A DNA stretch of 64,000 bases from Puniceicoccaceae bacterium (lineage in GTDB: Bacteria; Verrucomicrobiota; Verrucomicrobiia; Opitutales; JAFGAQ01), in contig JANQOQ010000006.1 of NCBI GenBank assembly GCA_028285755.1, forward strand, positions 372,001-436,000, written 5' to 3'. Numbering within the stretch: the first letter of the stretch is position 1; each line of letters opens with the position of its first letter. The notes under the pieces were generated by a model. It ran no database searches. It was not told where the DNA came from and was given only the letters and a program-made list of their open reading frames with translations. The translations under genes were made by a program, and so were the position numbers. Positions 17,480 through 25,979 of this stretch are shown in pieces.

Positions 17480-20125
17480 GTGAAATTTGCATTTCATACG
17501 CTTATTTATATTTTGATATCATCCGTTGGTATAGGGGCCAAAACGCTCTACCAGGGTGACGGGCTTAATGGGCATTTGAAATATATTGGTTTTTACAATG
17601 TCGCCGGCTACGAACCCCCTGCCCACTATGACTGGTATGAGGATGTTAAGCATTTCTCAAATATCAGCCAGGCATACGATGATGAATTTTTAGGCTTTTT
17701 GCAGAATACTGAGTGGTCGAATACGCTGCTGCAGAGAATCGCATCCTCCTCCAATGACCAAGTCATGTGGATCTTAGACATTCAAAAAGTCTTTTATGAT
17801 TACGATGGAAGTACCGGACTGTGGGTTGTAAAAAGCGATGCACAAATCGATGAGAATATTGAGATTCTTAAATCCCGTTTAACGGAAGATATTCTAAATA
17901 ACATCATTGCTTTCCAAATCTCGGATGAACCCTACGGGTATAGTATCACTGCTACTGACCTTGAAAGAATAATTCATAAGGTAAATACTCACTTTCCGGA
18001 TCAGAAAACATTTATCACCTTTTACGCGGGTAGCATCGAAGCCCTGGACCGTGGTGAAGACCTTGTTCGTGTGGATGGTGGATTGGCACCGAATGCGGAA
18101 ATAAGGATACCCGTAAATCTAGACTGGGTAGGGATCGGTGATGGCTACCATTTAGCGACCGGCGGTTTCTTTAATGCCTTTCTGCCCTCGTTACCCCCGT
18201 TACGGCGACAAACCGATAAACCTATATTTTTTGCCTTTCAATCGAGTGATAATAATTACTTTGGCAGCAATGGTGCGAAACCCGATTACACCCACCGCCA
18301 GGTCGTTGAAGAACTAAAAGAGGGATTCGACCTATATCTCAATGAGGCGCTCGGTGACCCACAAGTTATGGGTCTTTTAGGTTTTAATGTATGGGGCATA
18401 CCGGGGAACTACAGAGGTCTGGAGCACTACATGGATGTGCCTTCTTATATCAGTAAGTTTGTGCAAATGCAGGCGGACCTCACACATTCCATTTTACTGG
18501 AAGCTGAAAATCGCAGCGGTGATGGCGGTGGACTGAATATCGTGCCCGATGAGAAAATCAGTGGTTTGAATTCAGGAGACTGGTATTTTCACAATAACAT
18601 CAATTTTAAGGACGATTACCCGAAGCTTGTGATTCGATACTCTAGCAACGGACCGGGTGGCACTTTGACGATTCGCGAAGATTCCAATAGTGGGAGGCAA
18701 ATTGCCAGCGTGGCTCTAGCCAGTACCGGTAGCTGGGATGCCTACGAATATGTAGAGGTAAATATCAACAGCCCTCAGGGCTTAAATGACATCTATGTGA
18801 GAGCCAGTGGTATTGGTACGAATGATCTATTGGATATCGACTGGATAAAATTTACCCGCAATTACGAAACCATTCAACAACCCATAGAGCCTGATCGCCC
18901 GCCTTATCAGATTCGCATAGAGGCAGAAAGCGCAGGCGAAAAAGTGGGCTGCGATGTTTTTGATGGGTTTAAGGTTGGTAATATAGAACATGGCGACTGG
19001 ATACGCCTGGACAATGTGAATTTTGCTACTGGTGTAAATACCATGAACGTTCGGTTTTCGAGCGGAGGCCAGGGAGGCTACCTCGAGCTATACACGGGAG
19101 GACCCAACGGAAATTACCTGGGCCATGTTGAACTCCCGCGGAATGGCAGTTGGACATTATTCGAAAACCGGAGTGCCCCCATACGACTGCTCGAGGGAAC
19201 AGAGACTGTATTTGCACGATTCACCGGCTCTGCAGGCTTTCTCTTTGATGTGGATTGGATCGAATTTTCCTATCAATCAGATGCAGGACCCGTACTTCCT
19301 CCACCACCTCCGCCCCCATTGCCTGCCATAACGATCAAAGTAGAGCCCGAAAATGCGGACCATTTTGAGCATTGCCAAAGTGTTGATAGTGTCAAAGTCG
19401 GCTATATAGATCACGGCGACTGGATAGAATTCCGCGATCTCGACCTGAAGACAGGAGTCAACGAAATTGTAGTCAACTATGCCAGCGGCGGTGTTGGAGG
19501 TTCTATGGAGGTGTTTATCAATGACATTTATGAATCCAGGACAGGATTTGTAAACCTGGACAATACCGGAGGATGGAATAACTTTCGCAAGGCTCAGAAT
19601 TCAATGCAATTTCTGAGTGGAATTCATACCTTGTATGTGAAGTTTTCGGGGGATATTGGATTTTTATTTGATATTGAGTCCATTGAGTTTCGATATAATG
19701 CAGACGTCTCAGCTCCCAGTGGCTCTCCCAAAGTGCCGGGACTGAGATCTTACGGGTTCACCCTTCAAGCTGAGCATGCCACTGAATTTAGAGGCTGTGA
19801 AGTGGTTGATAACGAAAAAGTAGGCTATATCCATAATCGTGATTGGATTCGCTTTGAATCCGCAAACTTTGATACCGGAACCCGCAATGTAGAGATAAAT
19901 ATTGCCAGCGCAGGGAATGGAGGGCAAATCGAGTTGCGCGCTAACAGTCCTACGGGTCCAACACTAGGTGTAATCGAAATTCCCAATACCGGTGGTTGGA
20001 ACAATTTTAGGAATATTCGCGGAACTACAACTCATATTACAAACACCAAGGATCTGTACCTTGTATTTAGGGGAGATCGGAACGGGTTTCTATTTGATAT
20101 CGATAGGATTCGCTTTTCGAACTAG
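17480..20125 (+). CDS. Secreted multidomain protein: TIM-barrel-like catalytic domain plus four CBM6-like modules
   Basis: 881 residues from a GTG start, with a signal peptide (about residues 1-20). Residues ~25-330 resemble a glycoside-hydrolase TIM barrel, with IIAFQISDEPYGYS (Glu150) and WVGIGDGYHL, but I cannot name the family. Four beta-sandwich modules of the CBM6/35 type follow, from about residues 336, 478, 618 and 758. Modules 2-4 share a (V)GxIxHGDWIxFxxxxF(x)TG pattern, and most modules end in a D(I/V)DWI-type strand. A proline-rich linker is at ~605-616. It is probably an exported polysaccharide-active enzyme. It converges with the next gene with three bases between stops. Confidence 0.75.
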   Translation: MKFAFHTLIYILISSVGIGAKTLYQGDGLNGHLKYIGFYNVAGYEPPAHYDWYEDVKHFSNISQAYDDEFLGFLQNTEWSNTLLQRIASSSNDQVMWILDIQKVFYDYDGSTGLWVVKSDAQIDENIEILKSRLTEDILNNIIAFQISDEPYGYSITATDLERIIHKVNTHFPDQKTFITFYAGSIEALDRGEDLVRVDGGLAPNAEIRIPVNLDWVGIGDGYHLATGGFFNAFLPSLPPLRRQTDKPIFFAFQSSDNNYFGSNGAKPDYTHRQVVEELKEGFDLYLNEALGDPQVMGLLGFNVWGIPGNYRGLEHYMDVPSYISKFVQMQADLTHSILLEAENRSGDGGGLNIVPDEKISGLNSGDWYFHNNINFKDDYPKLVIRYSSNGPGGTLTIREDSNSGRQIASVALASTGSWDAYEYVEVNINSPQGLNDIYVRASGIGTNDLLDIDWIKFTRNYETIQQPIEPDRPPYQIRIEAESAGEKVGCDVFDGFKVGNIEHGDWIRLDNVNFATGVNTMNVRFSSGGQGGYLELYTGGPNGNYLGHVELPRNGSWTLFENRSAPIRLLEGTETVFARFTGSAGFLFDVDWIEFSYQSDAGPVLPPPPPPPLPAITIKVEPENADHFEHCQSVDSVKVGYIDHGDWIEFRDLDLKTGVNEIVVNYASGGVGGSMEVFINDIYESRTGFVNLDNTGGWNNFRKAQNSMQFLSGIHTLYVKFSGDIGFLFDIESIEFRYNADVSAPSGSPKVPGLRSYGFTLQAEHATEFRGCEVVDNEKVGYIHNRDWIRFESANFDTGTRNVEINIASAGNGGQIELRANSPTGPTLGVIEIPNTGGWNNFRNIRGTTTHITNTKDLYLVFRGDRNGFLFDIDRIRFSN

Positions 20126-20128
20126 GCT

Positions 20129-22495
20129 CTATCGTTCATACAAGTATAGAACATGCGCCGCATTTTCAAATGTAGTGAGTTCCCGATAACGTTTTAAGGG
20201 AGTATCATCAGGCAAATTCTTAAACTGGATTTGACTGAGTATCAAATTTGGCAGACGCTCGTCATCCATGCTGTATTTTTCTTTAAACGAGCTTAAAGAG
20301 TAATACCCAACATAGTTTTCGTATTCATCCTCCTTTAAGTAAAAATCCACTTTGTAGCGGTATTTATCCTCATTTACCAATGCAAATCCCCCTGTTATCT
20401 CGTTGTTCAAGAAATAATCAATAGCCGACCGATAGGGAAATGAACGCTCAAGAATATCCATTGAGTTGCTAGACCAGAGTGGTTTCCTGGAGCCATCCAG
20501 ATTAAATGGAGTTAAAAACAGGTTACCCATTAACCAGACAACCGCAACCATCACGGGAATGTAGTTCTTCCATTGCACACCTCCCAATATTGACTGGTAT
20601 GCAAAATACAGGAGTGTGGGTAGAAGCAGCAAATTGAAGCGGCTGTAGCCAAAGTTAGCTGCATAATCAAGTAGGTAAAATAATACTACGGCTGCAAATA
20701 CGACCAGATGAGCGAATACGGATTTGTAGAGCTTGCGGCTAATCATAAATCCGACTCCAGCAAGTGCTATGACTAGTAGTATGCCATATTGCTGCCAGAG
20801 ATTTAGAGCAAAATGTAAATAAAGATCCCCATTGAACACATTTTCCCAAAAAGGCTTATAACCCCGAGGATCATCCGCGATGAATTTGCGAATAACTACA
20901 TAATAACCCAATGGGAAAGCGGTGCCGAATGCAAAAAGTACAAACTCCCTTACACTAGTAAGTCTAAATGCTCTATGCCCTATAAACAGGAATACAGCCC
21001 TCAGTAAAATGAGAGCAGCGATAACCGGTAAATAAGTCTCTTTAAGAAAGCCTGCACAAATCGCCGCAAACCAGAATGGACTTTCTTTAATTTGATCCAG
21101 TTTTTCATAGTGAACCGCATCTAAGTGAAATATGACAACGCATAATAAAAGGATCAATAGAAGTTCAGGATATAATATACTCGAGTAATACCAGAGATTT
21201 GGGATCGAGGCAATTGCCAGTAAAAGGGCAATACGACTGCCTAAGCTCACAAATTCAAGTTTCAGAAAAAGGTATACCAAGATCGCTGTGTAGGCTATTA
21301 GGGGCGTTAACCGATACACCCACTCATCTGCGCGAAGGCCAAGAACGCTTTCAAATAGGTAAACAGGTGTCACCATAAACCACTTGGACAGAGAGGGATA
21401 CCTAATAAGGTAAGTTTCCAAAGATCCGATTCCACTGATCGAACTTCCCAATAGAATACTACTGACAAGCAATAGGAGCACCGCAGATATCTTTCCTATA
21501 AATCGATACACGATGACCACACCTACTATCATAGTGAGCACTCCAACCAAAATCCATGGCCTATCGTCAAAAAGCCGAATGAGGAATTCAATTGAGGATA
21601 TATGGTAATCCTCATCTCCTTTGTAGGCTATGGGGGCGGTTAATGGTAAAATACTGACTAAAACAGATAATGAGAGGATCCCAAATACGATTATAATAAG
21701 GTTTTGTGAGCTGCATTTTGCAGGTTGGATCTTAAAGCGACTTAAAAACGCCCAACCAATGATCCCTACAAAGCTAGCAGCAGTAAACATGGGATTTGCT
21801 CCTATAAAAACGTAAGGGAAAGCAGTGTAAGATATGCTGATTACAGCGAGTAAGTGTATGAATGAACTGCCTTTTATCAGTTGGTGGAATTCCAATAAAA
21901 CCGTCTGCAATAATTGTGACTTAATGTATACATACCTTAAAAGGCTGATAATAAGCGCAGAGGCCAATCCTATAGCCATTGCGATTACAAGCAATACTTC
22001 CCAACTTCTGCCAGAAACGATTACGGGCTCTGCTAGTAGAAACCAAACCATGGGATCCACAATCCCATCGGCAACATGCCAAATGGCTCCTCCATAATCA
22101 CTCTCACTTATCTCGACCTCATGATTAGGTTCTACTCCGTAAAGAGGATAAATCTCTTTGGATTCTTTGTTTGACTGAAGCGAAACTGAAGAGAAATTCA
22201 GATTCCAGCCAGCTATATGGGGGTCAAACCTGAGAGCATATAACTCTGCTCCTGGTAAAGCTAAACGATACTTCCTAAAATCCTCAGAGCTCTGTATCTC
22301 TACCGTTGCGAATTTCAATTCAGGATCATTCAAATCGTATTGGTAGTATATTTCCAGATTGCCTGACTTGTTTGATAATAAGCTGAAGGTTAAGTGATAC
22401 TGCTTTGGAGAGAACAGGAAGTAAAAAAATACTACCAGTGAAACACCCAATAAAACAGTTGCCGGAAGTAATAATGGCGACCTAGAACTGTTCAT
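20129..22495 (-). CDS. Large membrane protein, ArnT/PMT-like GT-C glycosyltransferase
   Basis: 788 residues. One N-terminal span is followed by a beta-rich periplasmic domain (FSLLSNKSGNLEIYYQYDLN to LNFSSVSLQ). After about residue 160 there are ten or more spans with GT-C style loops. The periplasmic loop LPLTAPIAYKGDEDYHISSIEFL holds an acidic DED motif of the kind that binds metal and lipid-phosphate sugar in this fold. The start lies eight bases after the gspF stop, so it is probably the last gene of the secretion operon. Confidence 0.7.
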   Translation of the reverse strand: MNSSRSPLLLPATVLLGVSLVVFFYFLFSPKQYHLTFSLLSNKSGNLEIYYQYDLNDPELKFATVEIQSSEDFRKYRLALPGAELYALRFDPHIAGWNLNFSSVSLQSNKESKEIYPLYGVEPNHEVEISESDYGGAIWHVADGIVDPMVWFLLAEPVIVSGRSWEVLLVIAMAIGLASALIISLLRYVYIKSQLLQTVLLEFHQLIKGSSFIHLLAVISISYTAFPYVFIGANPMFTAASFVGIIGWAFLSRFKIQPAKCSSQNLIIIVFGILSLSVLVSILPLTAPIAYKGDEDYHISSIEFLIRLFDDRPWILVGVLTMIVGVVIVYRFIGKISAVLLLLVSSILLGSSISGIGSLETYLIRYPSLSKWFMVTPVYLFESVLGLRADEWVYRLTPLIAYTAILVYLFLKLEFVSLGSRIALLLAIASIPNLWYYSSILYPELLLILLLCVVIFHLDAVHYEKLDQIKESPFWFAAICAGFLKETYLPVIAALILLRAVFLFIGHRAFRLTSVREFVLFAFGTAFPLGYYVVIRKFIADDPRGYKPFWENVFNGDLYLHFALNLWQQYGILLVIALAGVGFMISRKLYKSVFAHLVVFAAVVLFYLLDYAANFGYSRFNLLLLPTLLYFAYQSILGGVQWKNYIPVMVAVVWLMGNLFLTPFNLDGSRKPLWSSNSMDILERSFPYRSAIDYFLNNEITGGFALVNEDKYRYKVDFYLKEDEYENYVGYYSLSSFKEKYSMDDERLPNLILSQIQFKNLPDDTPLKRYRELTTFENAAHVLYLYER

Positions 22496-22503
22496 TTTAG
22501 ACC

Positions 22504-23772
22504 CTACTGCAGGCTGATAGTCCTGCTGACTTCCAAAACGCTCAGAACCATCCCCAACGCAGCAAATAATACAAATATGAATGCGATTGCCATGAAGGAG
22601 GAGGATACAAAGACCGTAAGGAAATGAAGCTTTGCATCCAATATTTCCCGTACATTACGGGTAATTTCTTTGAGGCCTTTGGATAGATTGCCCGTGTTTT
22701 CACCTACAGAGAGTATATCGATCGCGCTATCCGGATATAGCTGATGATTGCGAAATGCATTTGAGAAGGATGCCCCCTCATTAATCATAGTACGGGCTGC
22801 ATTAAAGCGCTTTTTTAACCACTGATTGAGGAGTGTGCGCTCTGTCAATTTGAGGTTTTCAGAAGTATTGATCCCGCTATCCATGAGCGTGTTCATGAGC
22901 TTGGACATCTGATAAAGCGTGGACAGGCTCGATATATTGCCAATGAGCGGTATTTTGTAGAGAAGGCGGTCTGTAGTCGTACGCCCTGTCTCCGATTTGC
23001 GCCATTGGGAGATCAGAAGAATCGAAACGATAACGGCAATCCCGATTATCGGGCCAAACTTAATTAAGTATTCTGCAAAGGTGACCAACGCGAGGGTAAA
23101 GAAATTCATTTCTCCACCCATGGCTTCAATCATGCTCGTGATGCGCGGAAGCAATACAAAGATAAAGGCTGTAAGGATGCCAAATACCAATACCATTAAG
23201 AAAACCGGATATGTGAGGCTGCTAATAACCTGCTTTTTAATGCGCTCTCGCTCTTCCAGATATTCGATAATGTTTTCGAGGACGGATACCATATCTCCCG
23301 AAGCTTCCCCAGCGTCCAGCAGGTGGTGAACCGTAGGCGGGTAAAGGTTGGGAATCTGTGCCACAGACCAACCAAAACCCTTACCCTCACGCAAGTGGTT
23401 CCATATTTCCATGGTCACTTGCTTCATAGCCGGATTCGTCAAACGAATGCTAAGCATGTGCACCGCATCTCCCAGTGGCAGGCCCCCGGAGTGTAATTCC
23501 AGCAATCGTTTGGCAAGTGGTATGGCGAGCTTTTTATTACTGGTGCGAAATGAAAATAGACGTACCCGATTCGCCGGGGTGTGTTCATCTTTTTGCAGGT
23601 TAACTCCCTGGCTTGTAGAAGGTTTTTTAGGACCAACCGTTGCTTCCTGGATGCGTATGAGAACGATGCCCTGGCTTTGTAGTTTGCGAATCGCCTGCTT
23701 TTTATCAGGCGCCTCAATCCAGCCATCTGACTTATTACCTGCTACTTTGCCGATATATTGATAATTGGGCAT
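22504..23772 (-). CDS. gspF: Type II secretion system inner-membrane platform protein GspF
   Basis: 422 residues. It opens with the usual MPNYQYIGKVAGNKSDGWIEAPDKK-like N-terminal domain and has two T2SSF domains with three membrane spans (about residues 210-235, 258-278 and 390-415). Conserved pieces include LLELHSGGLPLGDAV, GEASGDMVSVLENI and SVGENTGNLSKGL. GspF links the GspE ATPase to the pseudopilus assembly site. It follows gspE by 14 bases on the minus strand. Confidence 0.95.
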   Translation of the reverse strand: MPNYQYIGKVAGNKSDGWIEAPDKKQAIRKLQSQGIVLIRIQEATVGPKKPSTSQGVNLQKDEHTPANRVRLFSFRTSNKKLAIPLAKRLLELHSGGLPLGDAVHMLSIRLTNPAMKQVTMEIWNHLREGKGFGWSVAQIPNLYPPTVHHLLDAGEASGDMVSVLENIIEYLEERERIKKQVISSLTYPVFLMVLVFGILTAFIFVLLPRITSMIEAMGGEMNFFTLALVTFAEYLIKFGPIIGIAVIVSILLISQWRKSETGRTTTDRLLYKIPLIGNISSLSTLYQMSKLMNTLMDSGINTSENLKLTERTLLNQWLKKRFNAARTMINEGASFSNAFRNHQLYPDSAIDILSVGENTGNLSKGLKEITRNVREILDAKLHFLTVFVSSSFMAIAFIFVLFAALGMVLSVLEVSRTISLQ

Positions 23773-23786
23773 TTTGCTGAAGTTAT

Positions 23787-25457
23787 TTACTGCTCGGAGC
23801 CGATTTCGGCATATCGCATAATTTCAGTCAGTGAAGTCTTACCGGCTTTAACATGCTCCCAGCCACACTGCTGGATAGTGCGCATGCCCTGCTTGATAGC
23901 CAAGGTTCTTAAATCTTTGGCAGTGCTGCGTTTAACAATAAGTTCATGGATTTCATCATTATTGGTGAGCACTTCAAAAATACCGACCCGCCCACGATAA
24001 CCTGCTTTGGCGTTCCCATCTGTAATATCCGGCTCTCTCAGTTTCTTAATATGAGATGCTTCTTTCTTTTTGATGCCGAGCGTTTTCAGGCAAAATTCCA
24101 GATACTCCTCGGCAATTTCCGCCTTACGGGAGAGCTTATTATCGAGCCTGCGCACGAGGCGCTGGGCGATCACCTGCTCGATTGCTGAAGCAATGAGAAA
24201 CGGCTCAATATCCATATCCGTGAGTCGCGTAATGGCACCGGCAGAATCATTCGTATGTATCGTGCTTAAAACCATGTGCCCGGTTAAGGAAGCACGTATC
24301 GCGATTTCTGCAGTCTCCCTATCCCGGATCTCGCCTACCATGATTACATCCGGATCCTGCCGAAGTATGTGGCGTAGGGCTGTTGCAAAATTGAGACCGA
24401 TTTCGGGCTTAATCTGCGTCTGGTTTACGCCTTCCACTTCATATTCGATGGGATCCTCTACAGTGATGATCCGGCGCTCCGGGGTGTTGATGTTACGGAT
24501 AAAGGCGTTGAGAGTTGTGGATTTACCGGAACCGGTCGGCCCGGTTACGAGCATAATGCCGTGGGGCCTGGATAGTACTTTTTCGATCTTCTCCTGATCG
24601 TCGTTGAGCAGGCCGATTTCATCGAGCGTGAACATTTGCTGCTTCTGATTCAACAATCGCAGACTGATACTCTCCCCATACATGGTTGGAAATGTGGATA
24701 TCCGTATATCCAGATCATTGCCTCCGAGCTGATAATTGATCCGGCCATCCTGAGGGCGCCGCTTTTCCGAAATATTAAGCCGCGCCATGATTTTAATGCG
24801 CGAGATGATGGCCCCCTTAATTCTTACGAGATTTTCCGGCACATTGACGAATACGAGCTGACCGTCGATGCGGTAACGAATCTGCAGGTTATCTTTGGTA
24901 GGCTCAAAATGAATATCGGTTGCACGATCAATCAGGGCTTGCTCGATGATCTCATTGATAAAGCGTATGACCGCGGCATTTTGATCTTCCTCGTCTTCAA
25001 AATTGGGATCGACTTCGCTGAAATCGTCAAAGCCCCCTTCTTCCAAACTCGCGGAGCCCACGCCAAAACGTTGCTGAATAGTTTTTTCAATAAGCTCAGG
25101 GTCTGCCAGATACCATTTAGCTTTGCATCCGGAAACGGCGTTTACCCACTTGTTCATTCGTTTTTCAGGGGGCCAACCGGTCACCAATGATATTTCGTTA
25201 AGAGTCTCGAGCTCTTCTTCGGATTGATTGTTAAAAATCGGCAGGCACTGGAACTCATTGATCATGCGGAACGGGATAAGGCGCGTTGGGTTTTCCTGAA
25301 CGTCAAACTGATCCAAAACTTCCAGGGAAGTCTCCTCTCCTACCGTTTTCAGCATTTTCTTGATGGGCTTCTCACGTAGGTCCGCGAGTGCAGGTAAGCG
25401 TTCCGCACGCGGAAGCTCATTAATTTGCTGAAGTTCGTCTGGTGATAAATCTAACAC
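23787..25457 (-). CDS. gspE: Type II secretion ATPase GspE, lacking the zinc-binding tetracysteine loop
   Basis: 556 residues. The N-terminal GspE_N domain (about 1-150) is followed by the hexameric ATPase: Walker A GPTGSGKSTTLNA, Asp box VEDPIEYEVEG, Walker B DPDVIMVGEIRD and the His box LSTIHTNDSAGA. The C-terminal module reads QRLVRRLDNKLSRKAEIAEE and later AGYRGRVGIFEVL. Classical GspE has a CxxC...CxxC zinc loop between these, which is missing here. It powers pseudopilus assembly. The start is directly next to the stop of the gene at 25458. Confidence 0.95.
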   Translation of the reverse strand: MLDLSPDELQQINELPRAERLPALADLREKPIKKMLKTVGEETSLEVLDQFDVQENPTRLIPFRMINEFQCLPIFNNQSEEELETLNEISLVTGWPPEKRMNKWVNAVSGCKAKWYLADPELIEKTIQQRFGVGSASLEEGGFDDFSEVDPNFEDEEDQNAAVIRFINEIIEQALIDRATDIHFEPTKDNLQIRYRIDGQLVFVNVPENLVRIKGAIISRIKIMARLNISEKRRPQDGRINYQLGGNDLDIRISTFPTMYGESISLRLLNQKQQMFTLDEIGLLNDDQEKIEKVLSRPHGIMLVTGPTGSGKSTTLNAFIRNINTPERRIITVEDPIEYEVEGVNQTQIKPEIGLNFATALRHILRQDPDVIMVGEIRDRETAEIAIRASLTGHMVLSTIHTNDSAGAITRLTDMDIEPFLIASAIEQVIAQRLVRRLDNKLSRKAEIAEEYLEFCLKTLGIKKKEASHIKKLREPDITDGNAKAGYRGRVGIFEVLTNNDEIHELIVKRSTAKDLRTLAIKQGMRTIQQCGWEHVKAGKTSLTEIMRYAEIGSEQ

Positions 25458-25979
25458 TTATTGTTGTTTTTGCACTTCTTGTTCATGCCTGAGCCTTTCA
25501 CTCAAAGTCGGCGGTCGAAACATGGGCGGTGGAGTTGGGTAAGTGCCCAGCCGGGGTGCCGCCTGAAATGTAGTACTACGAGTCGACACATTGCTATTAG
25601 CGGATAATGCCTGGTTTTCCTTGAGCGTTACGAGTTCAGTCCTACCGCTATAGGATACGATGATCCCGCTTTTGGCTTCATCAAATGACTCCACTGCAAA
25701 GCCTTCTACGGTTTCACCCGCAGCAACCCAGTGATACTTACCATTATTTTTATCGTATACGCTGAACAGCTTTTTGTCACCCACCGAAAAAATGCCTGAA
25801 AACTCCAACCTGCGGTTAATCTCCCCTTCCGTGGGCAGCGCAGCCGTATCCGGGCGGCTGGAAACACGATCCGCATATCGGGACTTAAAGGGCGAATTCG
25901 AAATCAGCGTGACTTCAGCCACTAAAGGCTGAAGGAAGAGTAGCAAGAGAAGTGAATTTGCTATTTTACTGATTTTCAT
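25458..25979 (-). CDS. Periplasmic GspC/PilP-like component of the secretion system
   Basis: 173 residues with an N-terminal signal or anchor sequence (about residues 4-21). A short beta domain around residues 57-115 (LEFSGIFSVGDKKLFSVYDKNNGKYHWVAAGETVEGFAV) looks like the homology region of GspC, which docks with GspD N0. A Pro-rich tail (TYPTPPPMFRPPTL) ends the protein. The position between gspD and gspE supports this role. The assignment is structural reasoning, because the family diverges strongly. Confidence 0.65.
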   Translation of the reverse strand: MKISKIANSLLLLLFLQPLVAEVTLISNSPFKSRYADRVSSRPDTAALPTEGEINRRLEFSGIFSVGDKKLFSVYDKNNGKYHWVAAGETVEGFAVESFDEAKSGIIVSYSGRTELVTLKENQALSANSNVSTRSTTFQAAPRLGTYPTPPPMFRPPTLSERLRHEQEVQKQQ

